This document shows, piece by piece, positions 50,811-59,471 of a stretch of 64,000 nucleotides of DNA (position 1 is the stretch's first letter; each line of letters begins with the position of its first letter). A program made the translations under genes and the position numbers. The notes beneath the pieces are model-generated. The model did not search any database. It saw only the letters and a list, made by a program, of their open reading frames with translations, and had not been told where the DNA came from. The stretch comes from Xanthomonas bonasiae. GTDB lineage: Bacteria; Pseudomonadota; Gammaproteobacteria; Xanthomonadales; Xanthomonadaceae. The stretch spans positions 1 to 64,000 of the forward strand of contig NZ_JAFIWB010000005.1 in NCBI RefSeq assembly GCF_017163705.1, read 5' to 3'.

Positions 50811-52235
50811 ATGACCGAATCCCTGGAAGGATCGCAACGCATCTGGGTGGTCGACGACGACCGCTCGGTCCGCTTCGTGCTGTCCACCGCCCTGCGCGAC
50901 GCCGGCTACAGCGTGGACGGCTTCGACAGCGCCGCCTCGGCGTTGCAGGCGCTGGCGCAGCGTCCGCTGCCGGACCTGCTGTTCACCGACGTGCGCATGC
51001 CCGGCGACGACGGCCTGGTGCTGCTGGACAAGCTCAAGGCCGCGCATCCGCAACTGCCGGTGATCGTGATGTCCGCCTACACCGACGTGGCCAGCACCGC
51101 CGGCGCGTTCCGCGGCGGCGCGCACGAATTCCTGTCCAAGCCGTTCGACCTGGACGACGCCGTGGCGCTGGCCGCGCGCGCGCTGCCGGAGGCCGGCGGC
51201 GTCGCCGAGGTCGCGCTGCCGATGTCCAGCCAGGGCAGCGCCGAACTGATCGGCGATACCCCGGCGATGCGCGCGCTGTTTCGCGCCATCGGCCGCCTGG
51301 CGCAGGCGCCGCTGTCGGTGTTGATCAACGGCGAGACCGGCACCGGCAAGGAACTGGTCGCGCACGCGCTGCACACCGAGTCGCCGCGCGCGCGCAAGCC
51401 GTTCGTCGCGCTCAACACCGCGGCGATCCCGGCCGAGCTGCTGGAAAGCGAACTGTTCGGCCACGAGGCCGGCGCCTTCACCGGCGCGCAGCGGCGCCAC
51501 ATCGGCCGCTTCGAACAGGCCGACGGCGGCACCCTGTTCCTGGACGAGATCGGCGACATGCCGCTGCCGCTGCAGACCCGGCTGCTGCGCGTGCTGGCCG
51601 AGAACGAATTCTTCCGCGTCGGCGGCCGCGAACTGATCCGGGTCGATGTGCGGGTGATCGCCGCGACCCACCAGGACCTGGAGGCGCTGGTCGAACAGGG
51701 CCGCTTCCGCGCCGACCTGCTGCATCGGCTGGACGTGGTGCGGCTGCAGCTGCCGCCGCTGCGCGAGCGCCGTGCCGACGTGCCGCAGCTGGCCGAGAAC
51801 TTCCTGGCGATGGCCGCGCGCAAGCTCGACACCCCGCCCAAACGGCTGTCGCCGGCGGCGCTGGACGCATTGCGCGGCTACGCCTGGCCGGGCAACGTGC
51901 GCGAACTGGAGAACGTGTGCTGGCGGCTGGCCGCGCTGGCGCCGGCCGAGGTCATCGACGCGCACGACGTGGACGGCGCGCTGCTGCGCGGCAGCCGCCG
52001 CGAGCGCAGCGGCGAGGGCGGCGAATGGGATGCGCAGTTGTCGGCCTGGGCGCAGCAGCGCCTGACCGACGGCGCCGAGGGCCTGCACGCGGAAGCGCGC
52101 GACCGTTTCGACAAGGCGCTGCTGGAAGTGGCGCTGCGCTTCACCCAGGGCCGCCGTGCCGAAGCCGCTGCGCGCCTGGGCGTGGGCCGCAACACGGTCA
52201 CCCGCAAGCTCGGCCCGGGCCGGCGCCGCCGCTGA
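50811..52235 (+). CDS. ntrC: Nitrogen response regulator NtrC (GlnG)
   Basis: A 474-residue sigma-54 activator. The receiver domain has D15-D17 and the phosphorylated D60 (LLFTDVRMPG), and K110 (LSKPFD). The AAA+ domain has Walker A GETGTGKE (174-181), the sigma-54 contact loop GAFTGA (221-226), and FLDEIGDMPL. A C-terminal Fis-type HTH (RRAEAAARLGVGRNTVTRKL) ends the protein. It acts on the glnA promoter sites here and on its own operon. Confidence 0.97.
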   Translation: MTESLEGSQRIWVVDDDRSVRFVLSTALRDAGYSVDGFDSAASALQALAQRPLPDLLFTDVRMPGDDGLVLLDKLKAAHPQLPVIVMSAYTDVASTAGAFRGGAHEFLSKPFDLDDAVALAARALPEAGGVAEVALPMSSQGSAELIGDTPAMRALFRAIGRLAQAPLSVLINGETGTGKELVAHALHTESPRARKPFVALNTAAIPAELLESELFGHEAGAFTGAQRRHIGRFEQADGGTLFLDEIGDMPLPLQTRLLRVLAENEFFRVGGRELIRVDVRVIAATHQDLEALVEQGRFRADLLHRLDVVRLQLPPLRERRADVPQLAENFLAMAARKLDTPPKRLSPAALDALRGYAWPGNVRELENVCWRLAALAPAEVIDAHDVDGALLRGSRRERSGEGGEWDAQLSAWAQQRLTDGAEGLHAEARDRFDKALLEVALRFTQGRRAEAAARLGVGRNTVTRKLGPGRRRR

Positions 52236-52245
52236 GTGCGGCCGG

Positions 52246-52402
52246 GACCCGGGACTCGGGACCGGGGACCCGGAAAGCAACGGGCCTTGTCTGATTTCTC
52301 CGCAGACTTCGTAAGCAACCGCTGCGACGCTCTGCCGATTCCCGATTCCCGATTCCCGATTCCCGAATCCCGAATCCCGAATCCCGAATCCCGAATCCCG
52401 AA
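52246..52402. repeat. Heptamer tracts (GGGACCC/GGGACTC and CCCGATT/CCCGAAT)
   Basis: A GGGACCC/GGGACTC tract at 52246-52275 is followed, after ~60 bp, by about nine tandem heptamers: CCCGATT at 52335-52364 then CCCGAAT to 52402. Neighbouring units differ by one base. Related to 38982-39078. It fills the gap between ntrC and the first superoxide dismutase gene. Confidence 0.8.
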
Positions 52403-52502
52403 CCGGCGCGCAGCGCCGGTTTAGACTTGCCCGCCGGGCGCAGCCTTCATGAGCTGTGAACGGCCACCCCTCTAGTTTTCGCTGCACAAGGAGCCAATGC
52501 CG

Positions 52503-53084
52503 ATGCGTTACAGCTTGCATGCCATCGTGGGAAGCGCGTTGCTGATACTGGCCGGCTGCAGCAGTGCGCCGCCGGTAGCGCCACCACCGCCGCCGCCGAA
52601 AGCGCCGCCGATGCCCACCAGCGGCACCGCGCAGCAGGCGCAGGCGGTGCTCGCCCCGGCCTCCGGCAGCCTGGTCAGCGGCAAGCTGTCGCTGGTCGCC
52701 GCGCCCGGCGGCGTGCGCATCACCGGCACCCTCGGCGGTCTGCAGCCCAACCGCGCGTTCGCGTTCCACGTGCACGAGCGCGGCGATTGCAGTGCGGCCG
52801 ACGCCAGCAGCGCCGGCGGCCACTTCAATCCGCTCGGCGGTCCGCATGGCCGCGCCGGCAGCGGTCCGCACCATGCCGGCGACATGGACAACCTCAGCGC
52901 CAACGCCGACGGCGTCGCCCAGGTCGATGTGCTGCTGCACGGCGTGGTGCTCGGCGGCGGCGCGGCCAACGACATCGCCGGGCGCGCGCTGGTCGCGCAT
53001 GCAGATGCCGACGACTACCGCAGCCAGCCGGCCGGCAACGCCGGCGCGCGCGTGGCCTGCGGCGTGATCCGCGTGTTGCGCTAA
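52503..53084 (+). CDS. sodC: Periplasmic Cu/Zn superoxide dismutase lipoprotein (copy 1)
   Basis: A 193-residue protein. The signal ends in a lipobox (LLILAGCSS), then a Pro-rich linker. The SOD domain has the copper ligands in FHVHERGDC and GGHFNP and the C-terminal ALVAHADADDYRSQP, plus PHHAGDM. It removes superoxide in the periplasm. AAGGAG is nine nt before the ATG at 52503; the ATG at 52497 is closer. A second sodC follows 69 bp later. Confidence 0.92.
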   Translation: MRYSLHAIVGSALLILAGCSSAPPVAPPPPPPKAPPMPTSGTAQQAQAVLAPASGSLVSGKLSLVAAPGGVRITGTLGGLQPNRAFAFHVHERGDCSAADASSAGGHFNPLGGPHGRAGSGPHHAGDMDNLSANADGVAQVDVLLHGVVLGGGAANDIAGRALVAHADADDYRSQPAGNAGARVACGVIRVLR

Positions 53085-53153
53085 CCGATCATCCGCCCGG
53101 AGCGTGCTCCGCGGCGAACGTCCGCATTCCGCGGCCCCTCAAGGAGAACCACC

Positions 53154-53789
53154 ATGCGTACGCTTCCCACCGTCCTGTTCCTGGCCACCACCCTCGCGCT
53201 CGGCGCCTGCAAGCGCGAAGCGCCTGCCGCAGCCGACGCCCCCGCCGCGGCGGCGACGCCGGCCGCCACCCCGGCACCGGCCGCAGAACCCGCGCCCGCC
53301 GCCACGCCCGCCCAGGCCGCCGCCAGCGCCGCGCTGAGCCCGACCCAGGGCAACCAGGTCGCCGGCGAGGTCAAGTTCGATACGGTCGATGGCGTCGTGC
53401 ACGTCACCGGCACCATCACCGGGCTCAAGCCCAACAGCGAGCACGGCTTCCACATCCACGAGTTCGGCGATTGCAGCGCGCCCGACGGCAGCAGTGCCGG
53501 CGGCCACTTCAACCCGGCCAAGTCCGAGCACGGCCAGGTCAGTGCCGATCCGCACCACGGCGGCGACATGCCGAACCTGAAGGCCGACGCCGACGGCAAG
53601 GCCACGATCGACGCGCCGGTGTCCAACAACGTCAACATCGGCAAGGGCGACGGCTTCGACATCCTCAACCACGCGGTGATCGTCCACGCCGACCCGGACG
53701 ACTACAAGACCCAGCCCACCGGCAACGCCGGCGGCCGCCTGGCCTGCGGCGTGATCAAGGGCAACGCGTTAGCGCCCGCGGCCCAGTAA
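53154..53789 (+). CDS. sodC: Periplasmic Cu/Zn superoxide dismutase lipoprotein (copy 2)
   Basis: A 211-residue lipoprotein (TTLALGACKRE lipobox) with an Ala/Pro linker of about 40 residues and a SOD domain: GFHIHEFGDC, GGHFNP, DPHHGGDMPNL and AVIVHADPDDYKTQP. All metal-binding histidines of the family are kept. It is the tandem paralogue of the gene at 52503; the shared domain and unlike linkers suggest an old duplication. RBS AAGGAG. Confidence 0.92.
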   Translation: MRTLPTVLFLATTLALGACKREAPAAADAPAAAATPAATPAPAAEPAPAATPAQAAASAALSPTQGNQVAGEVKFDTVDGVVHVTGTITGLKPNSEHGFHIHEFGDCSAPDGSSAGGHFNPAKSEHGQVSADPHHGGDMPNLKADADGKATIDAPVSNNVNIGKGDGFDILNHAVIVHADPDDYKTQPTGNAGGRLACGVIKGNALAPAAQ

Positions 53790-53832
53790 CGCGCCAGGCG
53801 GATGGCGCAGCGCCCGCTGCGCCGATGCAAAT

Positions 53833-53861
53833 GCCTGCCACCGCGCTGCGCGGTGGCAGGC
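53833..53861. terminator. Hairpin between sodC copy 2 and the TonB-C gene
   Basis: GCCTGCCACCGCG and CGCGGTGGCAGGC form a perfect 13-bp stem with a CTG loop. It is between two convergent genes, so it could stop transcription from both sides, although no T-tract is present. Confidence 0.7.
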
Positions 53862-53894
53862 CCGATCCCTCCGACGCTGGATCGTTCAGCGCGA

Positions 53895-54917
53895 TCAGCG
53901 GTCGCCACCGAGCAGTTTTTTGATCTGTGCGTCCAGACGTTGGCAGGTCGCCGCAGAGGCCTCGCACAGCCTGCCCGCCCGGACTCTTCGTGCCGGCGCA
54001 GTTGCGGACCCAGCGCCGCTGAAATCGGTGGACGTGGTGTAACGGACCACGGACGGCGCCAGCGGATGCGGAGGCAGGAACACGATCCAGTTCACGACCG
54101 CATAATCCTCCGATGCTTCAACCGCTTGCTTGGTGGATTGATACAGGTGCATGCCGGCGGGTGTCGCGGCGAGCGTCGTGGTCTTCAGCGAACGATCCTT
54201 CGGTAGCGCGTTCGCCGCTTCGGCCACGCTGCGGTAGGGCAGCGGCACGGCGTCCGCTTCCTGCGTATCGCGTCCCGGCGCCTGTGCGCGTGCCAAAGGG
54301 GCCCTAGCGGCAGGCGTATCCAGTTCGAATCGGACCGGCACTTCGATCCAGCCGTTTGCGGAAGCCGGTGTCGCGCAGGCGAAGCGCCATTTCCGCGCGG
54401 CCGCCAGCGCGGCCTGATCCAGGCTGGCGCTGCCGCTGCTGGCGACGAGGCGGACTTCGCTGTCGGCTCCCGTCGACTGCGGGCGCAGCGACACGTAGGC
54501 ATCGCCTTGCTGCCTGGCGGCCTTGGCCGCTGCGGGATAGGTCGGTGGATTCCTGTTCTTCGAGGCGATGTCTAGCGAGCAGGCGGGCGCTGCGTAACGA
54601 ATGGCCACCGGCGCGATCGGGCGCGCCTGATCCGGGCACCGGAACGTCCAGTGTTGCACGGCGCGACGGGCGGAGGCGTCCAACAATGCCTGGCCGGAGG
54701 AGGTGCGGATCCGCGTGTAGGAGGCGCGCCCATCCTTGCCTACCGTGACGTCGAGGGTGACCACGCCCGCGGACGTTGCATGCTGTGGGAACGGCGCAGG
54801 CCAGACGCGTTGCGACGCCGCATCCACCTGGCAGACCGCCGCCGGCGTGTCGGCCCAGGCGGGGATGCTCACACAGGCGCCGAGCGCGATCAGGATGCTG
54901 ACGATGGATTGGCGCAT
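53895..54917 (-). CDS. Exported protein with two TonB C-terminal-like domains
   Basis: A 340-residue protein with a signal peptide (MRQSIVSILIALGACVSIPA, cleaved near AWA-DT). Two TonB-C-type modules are seen: about 30-125 (GVVTLDVTVGKDGRASYTRI, ASARRAVQHWTFRC) and about 126-215 (PPTYPAAAKAARQQGDAYVS, LDQAALAAARKWRFAC). A C-terminal region of unknown type follows (about 225-340). It lacks the N-terminal membrane anchor and proline-rich span of TonB, so it is not an energy-transducing TonB but a soluble periplasmic relative. Cysteines recur at corresponding positions in the two modules. Confidence 0.78.
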   Translation of the reverse strand: MRQSIVSILIALGACVSIPAWADTPAAVCQVDAASQRVWPAPFPQHATSAGVVTLDVTVGKDGRASYTRIRTSSGQALLDASARRAVQHWTFRCPDQARPIAPVAIRYAAPACSLDIASKNRNPPTYPAAAKAARQQGDAYVSLRPQSTGADSEVRLVASSGSASLDQAALAAARKWRFACATPASANGWIEVPVRFELDTPAARAPLARAQAPGRDTQEADAVPLPYRSVAEAANALPKDRSLKTTTLAATPAGMHLYQSTKQAVEASEDYAVVNWIVFLPPHPLAPSVVRYTTSTDFSGAGSATAPARRVRAGRLCEASAATCQRLDAQIKKLLGGDR

Positions 54918-55022
54918 TCGGGACGACCGGAGAGGGAGACGATGCGGCGTTCCCCTCCGCCACCCTGGAGAGTGGGGGAGTGCTACGTCCGCCGAGCCGA
55001 TAGCGGCCGGCAACCGCGAAAC

Positions 55023-55910
55023 CTAAGCCGCGGCCAATGCCTGGCTCGCGTCCTGCCCAGCCTCGCAATGCACGTACAGCACCGGCATGCCGTGCGCTTC
55101 CAGCACCGCGGCCAGCTGCCGCTGCCGGGCCAGGTAGTGTTCGTAGACCCGCTGCAGGCGCTCGCAGTCCTGGCGGTCGTGGGCGTAGTGCGCGCACCAG
55201 CTGGCCGGGTCGAACAAGGCCATGCGTACTTCGCCGCCGCGGTAGCGCAGCAGCGGCTCGGGCGGGCTGGCCAGCCATTCTTCCTGGTCCGGCGCCAGCA
55301 ACGCGGTCTCGATCAGCGGCCACAGCGGCGCCAGGCCCTGGTTGTCGTACTGCATCGACATCATCGCGGCCAGGTCGTTGACCGTCAGATAGCGTGCGTG
55401 CTCGATCTGCGCGCCGAACGCCTGCTGCGCCAGCAGTGCGGTGTCCGGCTGCGCCATGCCCTGTGCCAGCAACACCTCTTCCAGCGCCTCGGCGACCGGT
55501 TGCAGCGTCTCGGCAGGGCCGCTGAGCAGGAACGGCACCACCCGCAGCGCGCCGCCGAGCAGGGCGGTGTCGGCCTGGAACGGCAGCGGCACGGCGCCGT
55601 CGGCATCGGCGCCGAACGCCAGCAGGCGCGGGCCGGCGTCGCGGCCGGGCGCGCGTGCGCGCAGCTCGTCCAGGCGCCGGTGCATCGGCCAGCCCGGGCG
55701 CAACACCTCGGCGGGGTCGAAATGCGCGCCGGCCAGGCTCAATTCCAGCTCGCGCACCGCCGGCACCAGTTGCGCCAGGTCGCGGCCGACCTTCTCGGCC
55801 AGCTCCGCGGCCAGGGCGTGCGGCAGCGCCGCGTGGGCCGGGGCGAGCCCGGCGGACAGTTCCAGGGCGATCACGCCGCGGGCATTCATGCTGGCAATGG
55901 CTTGGCTCAT
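55023..55910 (-). CDS. Cytoplasmic protein of unknown function
   Basis: A 295-residue soluble, Ala/Leu-rich protein from the ATG at 55910. There is no signal or membrane segment. Features that may help identify it are LVPAVRELELSLAGAHFDPAEV, PFLLSGPAETLQPVAEALEE, MMSMQYDNQGLAPLWPLIE and MALFDPASWCAHYAHDRQDC. The C-terminus (HGMPVLYVHCEAGQDAS) is helical/strand-like. I do not recognise a family. It is divergent from the thiolase gene. Confidence 0.7.
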   Translation of the reverse strand: MSQAIASMNARGVIALELSAGLAPAHAALPHALAAELAEKVGRDLAQLVPAVRELELSLAGAHFDPAEVLRPGWPMHRRLDELRARAPGRDAGPRLLAFGADADGAVPLPFQADTALLGGALRVVPFLLSGPAETLQPVAEALEEVLLAQGMAQPDTALLAQQAFGAQIEHARYLTVNDLAAMMSMQYDNQGLAPLWPLIETALLAPDQEEWLASPPEPLLRYRGGEVRMALFDPASWCAHYAHDRQDCERLQRVYEHYLARQRQLAAVLEAHGMPVLYVHCEAGQDASQALAAA

Positions 55911-56012
55911 GGCTTGGCGGTTGGCCCGTCGCGGGCGCAAAGCTACACTCGCTTCATTATGCCTGCGCTAACGTGCAGGCCATGTCCCCGACCCCTCGCG
56001 CGAGGTAATCCC

Positions 56013-57293
56013 ATGCCAGTAGCCCGTCCCGTCGCCATTCTCGGCGGCGTCCGTATTCCGTTTTGCCGGCAGAACACGGCGTATGCGGATGTCGGGAACC
56101 TCGGCATGTCGGTGCGCACGCTGGGCGCGCTGGTCGAGCGCTACGGCCTGCACGGCCAGCAGTTGGGCGAGGTGGCGATGGGGGCGGTGATCAAGCACTC
56201 CAGCGACTGGAACCTGGGCCGCGAGGCCGCGCTGTCGTCGGGGCTGTCGCCGCTGACGCCGGGCATCACCCTGCAGCGCGCCTGCGGCACCAGCCTGGAC
56301 AGCATCATCACCGTGGCCAACAAGATCGCGCTGGGGCAGATCGAGTCGGGCATCGGCGGCGGTTCGGACACCACCTCGGAAGTACCGATCGTGTACGGCA
56401 AGAAGCTGCGCGCGCGGCTGCTGGCCGCCAACCGCGCCAAGACCACCGGCGACAAGATCCGCGCGCTGACCCGCAGCTTCAAGTTCGCCGAGCTCAAGCC
56501 CGAGTTCCCCGGCGTGGCCGAGCCGCGCACCGGCAAGAGCATGGGCGACCACTGCGAGGACATGGCCAAACAGTGGAACATCGCGCGCGATTCGCAGGAC
56601 GCCTGGGCGGTGTCCTCGCACCACAAGCTGGCCGCGGCCTACGAGCGCGGCTTCTTCGCCGACCTGATCGCCCCGTTCCGCGGCGTGGAGCGCGACAACA
56701 TCCTGCGCGCCGACACCTCGCTGGAAAAGCTCGCCACGCTGAAGCCGGCCTTCGACAAGACCAGCGGCCGCGGCACCCTGACCGCGGCCAACTCCACCCC
56801 GCTGACCGACGGCGCCGCCGCGGTGCTGCTGGCCTCGGAGGAATGGGCGCAGGCGCACGGCCATGTGCCGATGGCGTACCTGCGCGATGCGCAGGTCGCC
56901 GCGGTGGACTTCGTGCACGGCGAAGGCCTGCTGATGGCGCCGACCATCGCCGTGCCGGACATGCTCAAGCGGCACAACCTGAGCCTGCAGGACTTCGATA
57001 TCTACGAAATCCACGAGGCCTTCGCCGCGCAGGTGCTGTGCACGCTGCGCGCCTGGGAGAGCGAGGACTACTGCCGCACCCGGCTCGGCCTGGACGCGCC
57101 GCTGGGGCAGATCGATCCGGCCAAGATCAATCCGCTGGGGTCCTCGCTGGCCACCGGCCATCCGTTCGCGGCGACCGGCGCGCGCATCGTCGCCACGGTG
57201 GCCAAGCAGTTGGTCGAACGCGGCGGCGGGCGGGCGCTGATCTCGATCTGCACCGCCGGCGGCATGGGCGTGGTGGCGATCGTCGAGCGCTGA
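56013..57293 (+). CDS. Acetyl-CoA C-acyltransferase (thiolase)
   Basis: A 426-residue thiolase. The catalytic Cys is in LQRACGTSLDSI, the His in YEIHEAFAAQV, and the second Cys in ISICTAGGMGVVAI. GHPFAATGARI is the substrate-binding loop. It resembles FadI (anaerobic beta-oxidation thiolase) more than the biosynthetic AtoB type, but a neighbouring fadJ is not in this window. It could degrade fatty acids or make acetoacetyl-CoA. Confidence 0.92.
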   Translation: MPVARPVAILGGVRIPFCRQNTAYADVGNLGMSVRTLGALVERYGLHGQQLGEVAMGAVIKHSSDWNLGREAALSSGLSPLTPGITLQRACGTSLDSIITVANKIALGQIESGIGGGSDTTSEVPIVYGKKLRARLLAANRAKTTGDKIRALTRSFKFAELKPEFPGVAEPRTGKSMGDHCEDMAKQWNIARDSQDAWAVSSHHKLAAAYERGFFADLIAPFRGVERDNILRADTSLEKLATLKPAFDKTSGRGTLTAANSTPLTDGAAAVLLASEEWAQAHGHVPMAYLRDAQVAAVDFVHGEGLLMAPTIAVPDMLKRHNLSLQDFDIYEIHEAFAAQVLCTLRAWESEDYCRTRLGLDAPLGQIDPAKINPLGSSLATGHPFAATGARIVATVAKQLVERGGGRALISICTAGGMGVVAIVER

Positions 57294-57514
57294 GCCGCGG
57301 CATGCGGCCCGCGCGCCTGGGGCGCCGGGCCGCGAAAGCGCGCAGGGCGATAGCGCCGGGCCCGAAGGCGCCGCTCAACGCGGCCACGACCGCCGCATCG
57401 TCGAATAGGTTCTTTCCCCCGCCATCGCCCGCCAGCAGCGCTTGCCGCTGCGCTACCATGCGCGCCGATCCGCCTGCACGATGCAGGCCGAACGGCGCGC
57501 AGGGGGCGCATGCC

Positions 57515-58084
57515 ATGAACCAGCTCGACAGCTTCAATCCGTATCAGGCGCCCGACGCCGCCATCCAGGCCACCACCATGCCGCCGCTGCCGGGCGAGAC
57601 GCTGTGGCGCGACGGCGACGACCTGCTGTGCCTGCGCGATACGCCGTTCCCGGCGCATTGCGTCAAGTGCGGGGTGGCGCTGCGCAACGACGAACTGAAG
57701 AAGCGCACGTTCTACTGGCACGCGCCGGGCTGGTACGTGCTGATCCTGGTGAGCGTGGTGATCTATGCGATCGCGGCGCTGATCGCGCGCAAGCGCAGCA
57801 GCCATGTGCTCGGCATGTGCGCGGAGCATCGGCGCAGGCGCAACCGCTTCGTGCTGCTCACGGCAGCTGCGTTCGTGGTCGCGCCGCTGCTGGGGTTTGC
57901 CGTCGGCGACGAAGCCGGGCTCTGGCTGGGCCTGGGGATGTTCCTGGCCATGCTGGTCGCCGGCCTGCTCGGCGCGCGCATCCTGGTGCCGCGGCGCATG
58001 GACGAGCGCTATGCGCGCTACAAGGGCGTGGCGCCCGCATTCCTGGCGCGCCTGCCGGCGCTGCCGGCCGCGTTGCGGCGCTGA
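57515..58084 (+). CDS. Membrane protein with N-terminal NPYQAP motif and CxxC
   Basis: A 189-residue protein. The start MNQLDSFNPYQAPDA is a motif common to many Xanthomonadaceae membrane proteins of unknown role. A CVKCG pair near residue 50 may bind zinc. Three hydrophobic segments (YVLILVSVVIYAIAALIA, LLTAAAFVVAPLLGFAV, LGLGMFLAMLVAGLLGA) follow. Start ATG at 57515 after AGGGGG. Function unknown. Confidence 0.72.
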   Translation: MNQLDSFNPYQAPDAAIQATTMPPLPGETLWRDGDDLLCLRDTPFPAHCVKCGVALRNDELKKRTFYWHAPGWYVLILVSVVIYAIAALIARKRSSHVLGMCAEHRRRRNRFVLLTAAAFVVAPLLGFAVGDEAGLWLGLGMFLAMLVAGLLGARILVPRRMDERYARYKGVAPAFLARLPALPAALRR

Positions 58085-58141
58085 GCCGGTCGGTTCGGCC
58101 GGCCGGCCAAGCGCTGGCCCTGCAATCCTTGAATGAGAAAC

Positions 58142-58167
58142 CCGGCGCCGGCTGCAGCCGACGCCGG
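58142..58167. terminator. Hairpin between convergent genes
   Basis: CCGGCG-x-CGGCTG and CAGCCG-x-CGCCGG make a near-perfect stem with one mismatch, 58 bp after the membrane-protein stop and 36 bp before the hemY stop. No T-tract. Confidence 0.5.
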
Positions 58168-58202
58168 CCTCGGTCAACGGTGCGTCATCCCTACTGCCGC
58201 AC

Positions 58203-59471
58203 TCATTCCTGCAGGCGCGGGAACCCGTGTTCGTCGCGGCGTTCGTCGCTGCCCGGATCCGGGTCGATCGGCACCACCGGCGCGCTGGCCGCAGGCAGCG
58301 GCTGGGCCAGTTCGCCGCGTTGCACGCGCAGCGCGTTGGCGTAGCAGCGCTGCGCCATGAAGGAGTCGCCGGCCTCGGCATGGCCATCGCCGAACGCCTC
58401 CCAGGCCTCTGCGCCGGCGCCCAGCGCCAGCGCGCGATGCAGGAATTCTTCCGACTGCGGCCATTGCTGTTGCTGATGCGCCAGCCGCGCCAGGGTCAGC
58501 AGCAGGCCCGGGCTGTCCGGATGGCTCTGCAGCCAGCGCTGCGCGCTGGCGCGGCGCGAATCGTATTTCTCCACCGGCAGGCGCCCGTACAGCGCCGCCA
58601 GGCCTTCGTCCCAGCGCGTCTCCAGGGCCTGTTCCACGGCGCGCAGCGCCGCATCGTCCCAGTGCAGCGCGGCGGCGCGGGTGGCATAGGCCTCGACCAC
58701 GGCCGGTTCGCTGCGCTGCGACTTGGGCAGGCTTTCCCAGCGCTCGGCCAGCGCGTTGGCATCGTCCGCCTGCTGCAGCGAGGCGGACGCCAGGCGCGAT
58801 TCCAACGGGCCGATCGCGTCCAGCGGCAAGGCCTGCTGCTGGCGGATCGCACCAAGCTGGCCATAGGCCTCGCCGGCGCGGCCGATGCTGGTCAGCGCCT
58901 CGGTGCGCAGCAGCAACCCGCGCGGCGGCAACGGCTGCGCCGCGGCCACGTCCAGCGCATTGATCGCATCGACCGGACGTTGCTGGGCCAGAAGGCGTTC
59001 GCCCTGCAGCAGCGCGTGCGCGCCGGCGTCGCGCTCGCTCAGGCGCTGCAGATAGCGGTTGGCCGCCTCCGCGTCGGCGCGCGCATCGGCCACGCGGACC
59101 GCTGCGACCAGGGCGATGGCGCTGACGTCGGGATCTTCCGCAGCGGCATTGAGCTGTTTCTCGGCGCGCGCCCACTGGCCGTTGTGCAGCGCGGTCAGGC
59201 CTTCGATCAGGCGCGCGCGCGATTGCTTGCGGCGATGCCGGCCCCAGGCGCGGAACGGGAAGCTGAGCAGATTCCACAGCAGCAACAGCACCAGGAAGGC
59301 GATCACCAGCAGCAGCGCCGCCTGCGGCAGCGGCGAGATGTAGTCGTTGCCGCCTGCGCGCACGACCACTTCGCCGAGGTCGCCCAGCTTGTCCTGCGCC
59401 AGCCACTGCGCGCCGATCACGCCCAGGGCGATCACCACCAGCAACACGATCAGGGAACGGAGGGATTTCAT
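58203..59471 (-). CDS. hemY: HemY-like heme biosynthesis protein
   Basis: A 422-residue inner-membrane protein. The N-terminus MKSLRSLIVLLVVIALGV and a second hydrophobic segment (ALLLVIAFLVLLLLWNLL) anchor it. The rest is TPR-like helices (LIEGLTALHNGQWARAEKQL, ARLAHQQQQWPQSEEFLHRALALG). HemY of this type (not protoporphyrinogen oxidase) is found in gammaproteobacterial hem operons and its exact role is unsettled. Its start overlaps the hemX stop by 4 nt (ATGA). Confidence 0.9.
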   Translation of the reverse strand: MKSLRSLIVLLVVIALGVIGAQWLAQDKLGDLGEVVVRAGGNDYISPLPQAALLLVIAFLVLLLLWNLLSFPFRAWGRHRRKQSRARLIEGLTALHNGQWARAEKQLNAAAEDPDVSAIALVAAVRVADARADAEAANRYLQRLSERDAGAHALLQGERLLAQQRPVDAINALDVAAAQPLPPRGLLLRTEALTSIGRAGEAYGQLGAIRQQQALPLDAIGPLESRLASASLQQADDANALAERWESLPKSQRSEPAVVEAYATRAAALHWDDAALRAVEQALETRWDEGLAALYGRLPVEKYDSRRASAQRWLQSHPDSPGLLLTLARLAHQQQQWPQSEEFLHRALALGAGAEAWEAFGDGHAEAGDSFMAQRCYANALRVQRGELAQPLPAASAPVVPIDPDPGSDERRDEHGFPRLQE

